Source of the DNA: Pseudohongiella sp. O18
Lineage (GTDB): Bacteria; Pseudomonadota; Gammaproteobacteria; Pseudomonadales; Pseudohongiellaceae
Direction: 5' to 3'
Assembly: GCF_021729085.1 (NCBI RefSeq)
Contig: NZ_JAJSAR010000003.1
Location: 186,001-250,000 of the forward strand
DNA length: 64,000 nt
In this document: in pieces, positions 16,597-23,363 of the stretch
How positions within the stretch are numbered: position 1 is the stretch's first letter
How the letters are laid out: each line of letters opens with the position of its first letter
The notes under the pieces: generated by a model
What the model was told of the DNA's origin: nothing
Databases searched by the model: none
Seen by the model: only the letters and a program-made list of their open reading frames with translations
Program-made: the position numbers and the translations under genes

Positions 16597-17220
16597 TTAG
16601 TTGCTTAGCGACTGCGCCTCTCTGACCAGACGGTCCTTGCGCGATTCCAGCTCGGAGATAAGAGCCTTCTGGAGGGGCTCGGCGGTCTGCCCATTGGCAT
16701 CCACATTGTCGTACTTGCTCTGCTCGGTTGCCAGCATCTGTAGCAGTTCCTCGGCGGCCGTAATCGCCTCACGCAATCGTGCATTGGCCTGTTCGCGCCG
16801 ACTGATGCGGGCCTCGTACTCGGCCAGTTGCCGTTCCATCGCAGCAATACGCTCTTCCTCGGCCTGAGCCATGCGCGCCCGCTCGGCTGCCATTTGCTGT
16901 TGCTGCAGCACTGCTGCCTGGCGAGCCCGCTCCTCAGCTCTTTGTTCTGCTTCTTCTCGGGCCGCCTCAGCTGCCTCACGTTCCCGCTGAATAATTGCCA
17001 GCTGCTCGCGCAATTCACGTTCGCTGCGTTCAGCCTCAAGTCGCGCGCGCTCAGCCTGTTGAAATTGAACCGCCAGTTCTCTGGCCTCAGCCTGAACCGC
17101 CGCCTGCTGTTCCATCATTTCCTGATGCCCGGCCTGCGACGCGCAGCCCGCCAGCGCCAATAAACTCACTGCTCCGACCAACAGGCGCAGCGATGCTTTG
17201 TTTGAGCTATTCATCTTCAT
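16597..17220 (-). CDS. Coiled-coil lipoprotein, function unknown
   Basis: 207 aa. A lipoprotein signal peptide ends in the lipobox LALAGC, placing the lipidated cysteine at residue 26. Residues 35-150 are almost entirely heptad-like Glu/Ala/Arg/Gln sequence (AREEAEQRAEERARQ and similar), so a long coiled coil projecting into the periplasm is expected. The residue after Cys is Ala (CASQ), which does not give an inner-membrane retention signal, so outer-membrane sorting is likely. Composition resembles DUF4398-type or OmpA-linked lipoproteins, but no OmpA domain is present. Function is unassigned. Confidence 0.75.
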   Translation of the reverse strand: MKMNSSNKASLRLLVGAVSLLALAGCASQAGHQEMMEQQAAVQAEARELAVQFQQAERARLEAERSERELREQLAIIQREREAAEAAREEAEQRAEERARQAAVLQQQQMAAERARMAQAEEERIAAMERQLAEYEARISRREQANARLREAITAAEELLQMLATEQSKYDNVDANGQTAEPLQKALISELESRKDRLVREAQSLSN

Positions 17221-17332
17221 ACCCTTGTCTTCAATCTTGATCAGGGACAGGCAAGCGGGCTTGCCGCATCAAATAGAACGATTTCCATACTTTACCACAC
17301 CCATCAGACTATTGAGCAGCGCTCAGTCCAGA

Positions 17333-17363
17333 TTGGCTGTTGACCACCAACTTACTCTATAAT
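17333..17363 (+). promoter_or_regulatory. Putative sigma-70 promoter for the 17411 gene
   Basis: A perfect TATAAT at 17358-17363 lies about 48 bp before the ATG. TTGGCT at 17333-17338 is the best -35 candidate, with a long 19-bp spacer; the closer TTGACC at 17340 would leave only 12 bp. The -10 element is the convincing part. Confidence 0.4.
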
Positions 17364-17410
17364 CGAGTGCGCCACAGAGGCCACGAGCCAACTCACCGAT
17401 ACCGTGCATC

Positions 17411-18733
17411 ATGCCCAGAACGTTTCTACGACATTTCATTTTCATACTCGGTCTGCTAGTGGCATGTCTGTTGGGCCTGGGCACGCTTATCTTGAGCACA
17501 TCGCCGAATGTGACTGGAAATGGGTCTCTCAATGAAGCAGAACGCCGCGAAGTCGAGCAGCTGATTGCCGATTACAGCCCCAACCGCCTGAGGGGCAGCG
17601 GCGAGCAACAACTGACGTTGAATGCCCACGAGCTGACCATGCTCGGCAACGTCCTGCTGAACAGCGTTCCCGGCCTGCAACCAGCCGCAATGAAAGTGGC
17701 AATCAGCGGTGCAACGGCTGATGGCGAGATCAGCATCCCGCAAACTCTCGGCCCCTTCGGCACCGTTTATCTCAATCTGAGCGCAAGTTTTGCCCAGCAG
17801 GGTGACAGCGTTCAACTGACGTCACTGCGAGCCGGCAGACTGCCAATACCGCGCTACTTCACCAATGCCGCACAAGCCTGGCTTGCCAGCCGTCTGCAGG
17901 CGGCTGGCACCCCAAGAGAAGAGTTGCTGGTGTTAAGACGCAATCTGGACAACACTGCGCTGGCCAATGACGAGCTGCAACTCAGGCTGCAATGGAACGA
18001 ACAGACTCTGGAACGTTTGCGCAGCCAGGCGCGGCAGTGGGCGATTTCCGCTGAAGATCGTGAACGAGTGCGTGCCTATTATCAGGAAATCGTCCGCATA
18101 TCGGAACAGCAGGCCGTCGACAATCGCTTTGTATCTCTGCACCGCTTCCTGCCATCACTGTTCACGCTGGCTGTCGAGCGCAGCGACTCGGCAGACGACG
18201 CTATCGCGGAGAACCGTGCTTTGCTGCTGACCCTGTCCATGTTTACCAATGAACTGCCTGTAAGTGACCTGCTGGGGTCCCAACCCGACATTCAGCCCGG
18301 CGAGGCCGATACCCGGGTCACTGATCTGCGCACAATGATGTTCTACCGTCACGATCTCAGTCTGCACTTTACCACCGCGGCGGCGATAGCCGCCTCGGCC
18401 GGCGTTGATCTGGCGGACATTCTGGGAACCGCCAAGGAAGTCTATGATTCTCGACAGCGCAGCGGTTTCAGTTTCAGCGACCTGACAGCCAATCTGTCAG
18501 GCATGGCGCTGGGAGAGGCGGCCACACAGCCCGAAAGTGCACAGCAACTGCAACGCCGGATGGCTGCAGCGCAGGCCGAGACCGACTATATGCCCACCCC
18601 AAGGACCGATGCAGACGGAATGACCGAGGAGGAATTCGCGCAACGCTTTGTAGATCGGAGCAGCGACGTTTACAATAGCAGGCTTTCCGATATCAATGAG
18701 TTAATAGCGGCTTTGCCGGTTTACACGGACTGA
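17411..18733 (+). CDS. Uncharacterised membrane-anchored protein
   Basis: 440 aa, not recognised. One N-terminal transmembrane helix (about residues 8-30, FIFILGLLVACLLGLGTLIL) is followed by a large domain that is probably periplasmic. Residues 45-170 are beta-strand rich and include LTLNAHELTMLGNVLLNSVPG, resembling a bactofilin- or AsmA-like lipid-facing surface only in a vague way. Residues 180-440 are helical and contain HDLSLHFTTAAAIAASAGV. No catalytic motif is evident. It sits 10 bp upstream of the gamma-synthase gene on the same strand, but a functional link is not obvious. Confidence 0.7.
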   Translation: MPRTFLRHFIFILGLLVACLLGLGTLILSTSPNVTGNGSLNEAERREVEQLIADYSPNRLRGSGEQQLTLNAHELTMLGNVLLNSVPGLQPAAMKVAISGATADGEISIPQTLGPFGTVYLNLSASFAQQGDSVQLTSLRAGRLPIPRYFTNAAQAWLASRLQAAGTPREELLVLRRNLDNTALANDELQLRLQWNEQTLERLRSQARQWAISAEDRERVRAYYQEIVRISEQQAVDNRFVSLHRFLPSLFTLAVERSDSADDAIAENRALLLTLSMFTNELPVSDLLGSQPDIQPGEADTRVTDLRTMMFYRHDLSLHFTTAAAIAASAGVDLADILGTAKEVYDSRQRSGFSFSDLTANLSGMALGEAATQPESAQQLQRRMAAAQAETDYMPTPRTDADGMTEEEFAQRFVDRSSDVYNSRLSDINELIAALPVYTD

Positions 18734-18742
18734 TCATTCAGC

Positions 18743-19984
18743 ATGACAACATCAGACAAGCAGGGATTCATCACGGCAAACCTGCACGCCGACCGTAATG
18801 CCAAACCTGAACACGGTGTGCTGCACAAGCCTGTGCACACTTCAGTTGCATTCAGCTACGACGATGCACGCGATCTGGCGGCAGTCTTTCAGGGCAAAAA
18901 ATCAGGCTTCAATTACGGCCGTCAACAGAACCCCACGGTCAATGCTCTGCAGGACCGCGTCACCCAAATGGAAGGCGGCATTGCCAGCACCGCATTTGCG
19001 ACAGGAATGGCGGCTATTGGTTCGGCCATGTTCGCCCTGCTGAAACATGGCGACCATATTATCTCCAGCGCATTCCTGTTCGGAAACACCAACAGCCTGT
19101 TTAACTCGTTCAAAAAATTTGGGGTTGAAGTCAGCTTTGTCGATACAACCTCAGCCGAGGCTGTTGCGGCGGCGATTCAACCCAACACCAGGCTTGTCTT
19201 TACGGAAACGATCGCCAACCCTGTCACCCAGGTCGCCGACCTTAAAGGTATTGGCGAATTGTGCAGCAAACACGGCATCATTTATATCGTCGACAACACG
19301 ATGACCTCGCCGTGGTTCTTTAAGCCGGTCAATGTTGGGGCCAGTTTGATTATTAACTCGCTCACCAAGTTTATAGGCGGTCACGGTAATGCACTTGGAG
19401 GCATGCTGACCGACACAGGTCTGTATGATTGGCAGGAATACCCGGGCATTGATGACACCTACAAAAAAGGTGACCCGGCGCTATGGGGAACAACCCAGAT
19501 TCGCAAAAAAGGCCTGCGGGATTTTGGTGCCACGCTCGGACCGGAGGCTGCCCATCACCTGGCGGTAGGCTCAGAAACCCTGCCCCTGCGCATTGAACGG
19601 GCGGCCGACAACGCTCTGAAACTGGCGCAGTTCTGTGAACAGCACTCTCGTATCAATAAAGTGTTCTATCCCGGACTGCCATCGCATCCGCAGCATGAGC
19701 GCACACGCGAGCTGTTTCGCAAACCCGGCGCTCTAATGAGTATTGAACTGGATGACAGCATTGACTGCTTCGACTTTCTCAACAAACTGACCTGTGTGGT
19801 TGCTTCAAGCAATCTCGGCGACGTCCGCACACTTGCGATTCCGGTTGCTCATACAATTTTTTATGAAATGGGTGCCGAGCGCCGCGCGTCAATGGGTATC
19901 AGTGACAACCTGATCCGACTGTCTGTGGGAATCGAAGACATTGATGACCTCATTCACGATTTTGAAGAGGCGTTGGCTATATGA
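18743..19984 (+). CDS. Cys/Met metabolism PLP-dependent enzyme (cystathionine gamma-synthase family)
   Basis: 413 aa. PLP-binding hallmarks are present: FATGMAAIGSAMFALLK in the cofactor-stacking region, IVDNTMTSPWFFKP with the pyridine-ring Asp, and the Schiff-base lysine in NSLTKFIGGHGN. The C-terminal SVGIEDIDDLIHDFEEAL is also typical. This family includes cystathionine gamma-synthase, O-acetyl- or O-succinylhomoserine sulfhydrylase and methionine gamma-lyase; the sequence alone does not choose among them. The stop overlaps the start of a Rieske protein gene by four bases, an unusual pairing discussed in findings. Confidence 0.87.
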   Translation: MTTSDKQGFITANLHADRNAKPEHGVLHKPVHTSVAFSYDDARDLAAVFQGKKSGFNYGRQQNPTVNALQDRVTQMEGGIASTAFATGMAAIGSAMFALLKHGDHIISSAFLFGNTNSLFNSFKKFGVEVSFVDTTSAEAVAAAIQPNTRLVFTETIANPVTQVADLKGIGELCSKHGIIYIVDNTMTSPWFFKPVNVGASLIINSLTKFIGGHGNALGGMLTDTGLYDWQEYPGIDDTYKKGDPALWGTTQIRKKGLRDFGATLGPEAAHHLAVGSETLPLRIERAADNALKLAQFCEQHSRINKVFYPGLPSHPQHERTRELFRKPGALMSIELDDSIDCFDFLNKLTCVVASSNLGDVRTLAIPVAHTIFYEMGAERRASMGISDNLIRLSVGIEDIDDLIHDFEEALAI

Positions 19985-20325
19985 TTACACTTTGCCACCA
20001 GTCCGACATCGAGGAAGGCCGCGCCAAGGGATTTGATGTGAATGGCAAACAGCTGTTCGCGGTTAAAAAAGACGAGCAGCTTTTTCTGTATTACAACTAC
20101 TGCCCGCATCTTGGCACCCCACTGGAATGGCTGGAGGATCAGTTTCTCGATCCGGATGGTGTCTTTATTCAATGCGCCACCCATGGCGCCCTGTTCCAGA
20201 TCGAGAACGGTCAGTGTATTCAGGGCCCCTGCAAAGGCAAGTCGCTAAAACCAATCCCCTTTGAGCTGGGCAATGGCTTCATGATGGTTGAAGAATCGCA
20301 GGTCGCCCTGCTTGGTCGCCTCTGA
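19981..20325 (+). CDS. Rieske [2Fe-2S] protein, small ferredoxin type
   Basis: 114 aa cytoplasmic Rieske-fold protein without signal peptide or membrane anchor. The cluster ligands are in CPHLG (Cys/His, near residue 41) and CATHG (Cys/His, near residue 62), which fits CxH...CxxH. The rest (GVFIQCATHGALFQIENGQCIQ across the centre) resembles ferredoxins of aromatic dioxygenases or the NirD-like small Rieske group. Its ATG overlaps the gamma-synthase stop (ATGA), so the two are co-translated. No oxygenase or reductase partner adjoins; it converges on the aminotransferase gene. Confidence 0.88.
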   Translation: MITLCHQSDIEEGRAKGFDVNGKQLFAVKKDEQLFLYYNYCPHLGTPLEWLEDQFLDPDGVFIQCATHGALFQIENGQCIQGPCKGKSLKPIPFELGNGFMMVEESQVALLGRL

Positions 20326-20341
20326 GGTCCGCAGGCGCTTT

Positions 20342-21544
20342 TCAGCCAGACAGCAGGGCTTTGGCCAGACGCTCAACCGCTCGCTCCATATCGGTCAGTG
20401 ACCGTGTGTAGGCGAATCGGACATAACGTCTGGCATTATGCTCACCAAAATCCGTACCTGGCGTCAGTGCCACGCCATGGTTCTCCAGCAGGTTTTGGCA
20501 AAACGCCTCGCAGTCGTCCGAAAACTGATCAATTCCGGCATAGCAGTAGAACGCACCTTGTGGTTGCCACGGCAGGCTGAATCCAAGTTGAGGCAGGGCA
20601 CTGGCCAGGAAGTCGCGCCGCTGCCTGAATGCCTCGCGCCGGGCCTCATGTATCTCTATCGATGCTGGATCAAATGCGGCCAGGGCTGCGTGCTGCGAAG
20701 CTGTGCAGGCAGCAATGAACAGGTTCTGAGCCAGTACATTGGCGGTGGCAGCAAAGCTCTGCGGCACGACCAGCCAACCAACACGCCACCCGGTCATACC
20801 AAAATATTTCGAAAAACTGTTGATGACAAAATTCTGTTCACCGAAGGCAACAGCTGTCGGCAGGTCACCCATGGGCCGGCTCTGTTCCCGCGCGCGGGTG
20901 AAGTCCAGTCCATGGTAAATCTCATCAACCAGCAGGTGGACACCGCGCCGCTGCGCCCAGTCGCTAAGCTCCTGCAAGGCAGCAGATTCAATGACCGCGC
21001 CTGTTGGATTGGCGGGCGAAGCCAGCCACAGACCTTTGACACTATCGGTGTAGATGGCATCCAGCTGACTGATTGATGGCGCCGCCTGGCCAGGTGTTTC
21101 CGGTGCAAGCAGCACCGATCGACCGCCAGCCAACTGCACGTAATTCCGATTGCATGGGTAGGCAGGATCCGGCATCAGTACATGATCGCCAGGGTTGATT
21201 AGCAGATTGGACAACAGCACCAGGGCGCCACTGGCACCTGGCGTAATGATGATGCGAGATGGTTCAACATCTACTTCGTGATGCTCAGCGTAAAACCGGG
21301 CAATGCGTTCGCGCAGAGCAGACAGGCCTGATGCTGCCGTGTAACTGGTCCGGCCAGACTGTAATGCCTGAACGCCCGCAGCAACAATGGGGTCGCAGGT
21401 CGTAAAGTCAGGCTCACCGACCTCAAGATGAATGATGTCACGGCCCTGCACTTCAAGCTGCATGGCTCGCTCGAGCACATCCATGACCCTGAATGGATTC
21501 ACTTTTTTGGCCCGATCGGTCGCCTGAAACGGCAGTTTTGTCAT
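20342..21544 (-). CDS. Pyridoxal-phosphate-dependent aminotransferase, class I/II
   Basis: 400 aa fold-type I aminotransferase. Features: LEVGEPDF near residue 40, PGASGALVLLSNLL, PANPTGAV, VDEIYHGL, and the PLP lysine in NSFSKYFGMTGWRVGWLV. The C-terminal YVRFAYTRS has the substrate-carboxylate arginine. It belongs to the broad AspC/AlaA-like group; substrate not determinable. The ATG overlaps the stop of an 86-codon upstream reading frame, which is probably chance. AGGAA lies about 9 nt upstream of the start. Confidence 0.88.
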   Translation of the reverse strand: MTKLPFQATDRAKKVNPFRVMDVLERAMQLEVQGRDIIHLEVGEPDFTTCDPIVAAGVQALQSGRTSYTAASGLSALRERIARFYAEHHEVDVEPSRIIITPGASGALVLLSNLLINPGDHVLMPDPAYPCNRNYVQLAGGRSVLLAPETPGQAAPSISQLDAIYTDSVKGLWLASPANPTGAVIESAALQELSDWAQRRGVHLLVDEIYHGLDFTRAREQSRPMGDLPTAVAFGEQNFVINSFSKYFGMTGWRVGWLVVPQSFAATANVLAQNLFIAACTASQHAALAAFDPASIEIHEARREAFRQRRDFLASALPQLGFSLPWQPQGAFYCYAGIDQFSDDCEAFCQNLLENHGVALTPGTDFGEHNARRYVRFAYTRSLTDMERAVERLAKALLSG

Positions 21545-21822
21545 GCTTTTTTTCCTGCTTTGCAGTGGTCAAAATTCAGCATCGCAACATAACATTTTTT
21601 GTAGCCTGGACGATAATAATCTGGTAGCTTACTGCGCTTGCTGAATCCGACACCGCCGTCAGGGACGCTCTGCCAGTCAATAAGAGCAGGATGCGCGGGG
21701 ATCAGGCAGTAATTCTGTTGGCAAGCGTGCAGGATCGCGCTACTGTTAAGAGTCAGATTTCGGTCACCGGCGACGGCACCGAAATTATGGAAAACCCGCA
21801 AGGGTACGAGGCCTGGTTAACC

Positions 21823-22275
21823 ATGTCCAAGACACAAACGAGCATCGCAACTGACAGTGCTTCGGTTCTGAAAACGTTCACGCCCTACAAGATCAAGAAG
21901 GGCGAGGAGTACATGAACGAGGCTCAGAAGGAACATTTCAAGGCCATACTTCGCAGCTGGCGCAATCAGCTCATGGAAGAAGTGGATCGCACAGTGCATC
22001 ACCTGCAGGACGATGCGGCGAACTATCCGGATCCAGCAGATCGGGCCACTCAGGAAGAAGAGTTCAGTCTCGAGCTGCGCACCCGTGATCGCGAGCGCAA
22101 GCTGATCAAGAAAATCGACTCTACTATCGAAAAGATCGCCCAGGATGACTACGGATACTGTGAGTCCTGTGGCATAGAGATCGGCATTCGCAGACTCGAA
22201 GCCCGACCGACGGCCGACAAATGCATCGACTGCAAAACACTCGATGAGATCCGCGAAAAGCAGTGGGGAGCCTGA
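21823..22275 (+). CDS. dksA: RNA polymerase-binding transcription factor DksA
   Basis: Secondary-channel regulator that works with ppGpp to repress rRNA and activate biosynthetic promoters. From the ATG at 21823 it is 150 aa, the usual size; longer upstream readings add no family sequence. The coiled-coil domain carries [20 protein letters not shown]. The C-terminal zinc finger has four cysteines: YCESCG and CIDC with [11 protein letters not shown] between. The Asp-Ala tip region is in [13 protein letters not shown]. It is followed by gluQ with a 32-bp overlap, as in Pseudomonas and E. coli. Confidence 0.96.
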   Translation: MSKTQTSIATDSASVLKTFTPYKIKKGEEYMNEAQKEHFKAILRSWRNQLMEEVDRTVHHLQDDAANYPDPADRATQEEEFSLELRTRDRERKLIKKIDSTIEKIAQDDYGYCESCGIEIGIRRLEARPTADKCIDCKTLDEIREKQWGA

Positions 22276-23161
22276 ACACGGCTACATAGGCCGTTTCGCT
22301 CCCTCACCAAGTGGCGCTCTCCACTTCGGCTCCTTGCTGGCAGCCCTCGCCAGCTATCTTGATGCGCGTGCGCACCGCGGCCAATGGCTGGTGCGCATGG
22401 AAGACCTTGACCCCGCCCGCGAGCCACCCGGAGCTGCTGATCAGATCCTCCGGACACTTGAAGCATTCGGGCTGTTCTGGGATGGTCAGGTAATCTACCA
22501 AAGCCAGCGACAGGCAGCCTATTTTGAGGCACTCGAGCAACTACAGCGCCAGAGCCTTACCTTCCCCTGCACCTGCTCCCGCAAGCGCATTAAAGCCACG
22601 GGGGGCGTATACGATGGCAAATGTCGACAGCGTCAAAGCCCTCCACGGTATGACTTTGCCACACGCGTGAAAGTGAGTGACGAACTTATTTGTATCCCCG
22701 ACCAGATTCAGGGCGACTTCGTACAGAACCTGCTTCACCACTGTGGCGACTTCATCCTGCAGCGTCGCGACGGGCTGATCGCCTATCAACTGGCCGTGGT
22801 TGTTGACGATGCATGGCAACAGGTAACTGATATTGTGCGCGGCTACGACCTGCTTGAATCGACACCGCGCCAGGTGTTTCTGCAGCGTTTGCTGGGTTAC
22901 CCTACGCCCGAGTATGCTCATATTCCCGTCGCCGCCAACGACCTCGGGCAAAAGCTCAGCAAGCAGCATTTTGCGCGACCGTTACTGGCCAGTGAGTCTC
23001 GACAGGCCACTCATAAAGCGCTGGAATTTCTAGGTCAACAGCCTCCAACTGAGCTCGCCAGCGAGGCTGCATCAATTCAGATTGACTGGGCCGTCGAGCA
23101 TTGGGATATACATCACGTGCCCAAGTTGGCTAATATCCCGGTTTCACCCATGTTGAGCTGA
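22244..23161 (+). CDS. gluQ: Glutamyl-Q tRNA(Asp) synthetase
   Basis: Truncated glutamyl-tRNA synthetase paralogue that attaches glutamate to queuosine in the anticodon of tRNA(Asp). 305 aa, with the catalytic fold only and no anticodon-binding domain. The HIGH-type motif is [16 protein letters not shown], followed by [14 protein letters not shown]. The zinc-site region is [10 protein letters not shown] with a later CRQRQ. The KMSKS-equivalent is GQKLSKQ. The ATG at 22244 lies inside the end of dksA; no later ATG, GTG or TTG precedes the conserved GRFAPSP, so the 32-bp overlap is real. Confidence 0.93.
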   Translation: MRSAKSSGEPEHGYIGRFAPSPSGALHFGSLLAALASYLDARAHRGQWLVRMEDLDPAREPPGAADQILRTLEAFGLFWDGQVIYQSQRQAAYFEALEQLQRQSLTFPCTCSRKRIKATGGVYDGKCRQRQSPPRYDFATRVKVSDELICIPDQIQGDFVQNLLHHCGDFILQRRDGLIAYQLAVVVDDAWQQVTDIVRGYDLLESTPRQVFLQRLLGYPTPEYAHIPVAANDLGQKLSKQHFARPLLASESRQATHKALEFLGQQPPTELASEAASIQIDWAVEHWDIHHVPKLANIPVSPMLS

Positions 23162-23186
23162 ATGCCGAACCAGAATCGGAAACGTC

Positions 23187-23363
23187 ATGTATCTGCCACC
23201 TGCAACACTGATTGTCATACTGTTCACCTACCTGGTGTTTCTGGTCAGCGTGGAATGGGCCATGCAGATGGACGGCGCATGGTATCGCCCCTTTGTGTTG
23301 TGCTTTCTGGTAATAGCCGCGGGCGCATGGGCATATCGGGAACAGAACTCCGATGAGCTTTGA
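23187..23363 (+). CDS. Small membrane protein upstream of cbrA (CbrX-like)
   Basis: 58 codons, starting at ATG 23187 with GGAA 5 nt upstream and ending TGA at 23361-23363, overlapping the cbrA start at 23353 by 11 bp. The product is almost wholly hydrophobic: MYLPPATLIVILFTYLVFLV, then a short loop EWAMQMDGAWYR, then PFVLCFLVIAAGAWAYR and a charged tail. Two transmembrane helices are expected. In Pseudomonas putida a small gene, cbrX, overlaps cbrA in the same way and is translationally coupled to it. A longer frame from 23162 in another phase is hydrophilic, low-complexity and judged a shadow. Confidence 0.7.
   Translation: MYLPPATLIVILFTYLVFLVSVEWAMQMDGAWYRPFVLCFLVIAAGAWAYREQNSDEL

Noticed and set aside
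16605-17240. Long frames antisense or shifted to the coiled-coil lipoprotein
   Set aside because: Biased Ala/Glu/Arg codons of the coiled coil keep other phases free of stops; none has a plausible start or product.
21541-21801. 86-codon minus-strand frame ending at the aminotransferase ATG (ATGA overlap)
   Set aside because: It has only a TTG start without ribosome site, covers the whole upstream promoter region of both dksA and the aminotransferase, and resembles no family. The overlap alone is not enough.
23162-23356. 64-codon frame starting just after the gluQ stop
   Set aside because: Hydrophilic, Gly/Arg/His-rich product in another phase of the small hydrophobic gene at 23187, which has the better ribosome site and composition.
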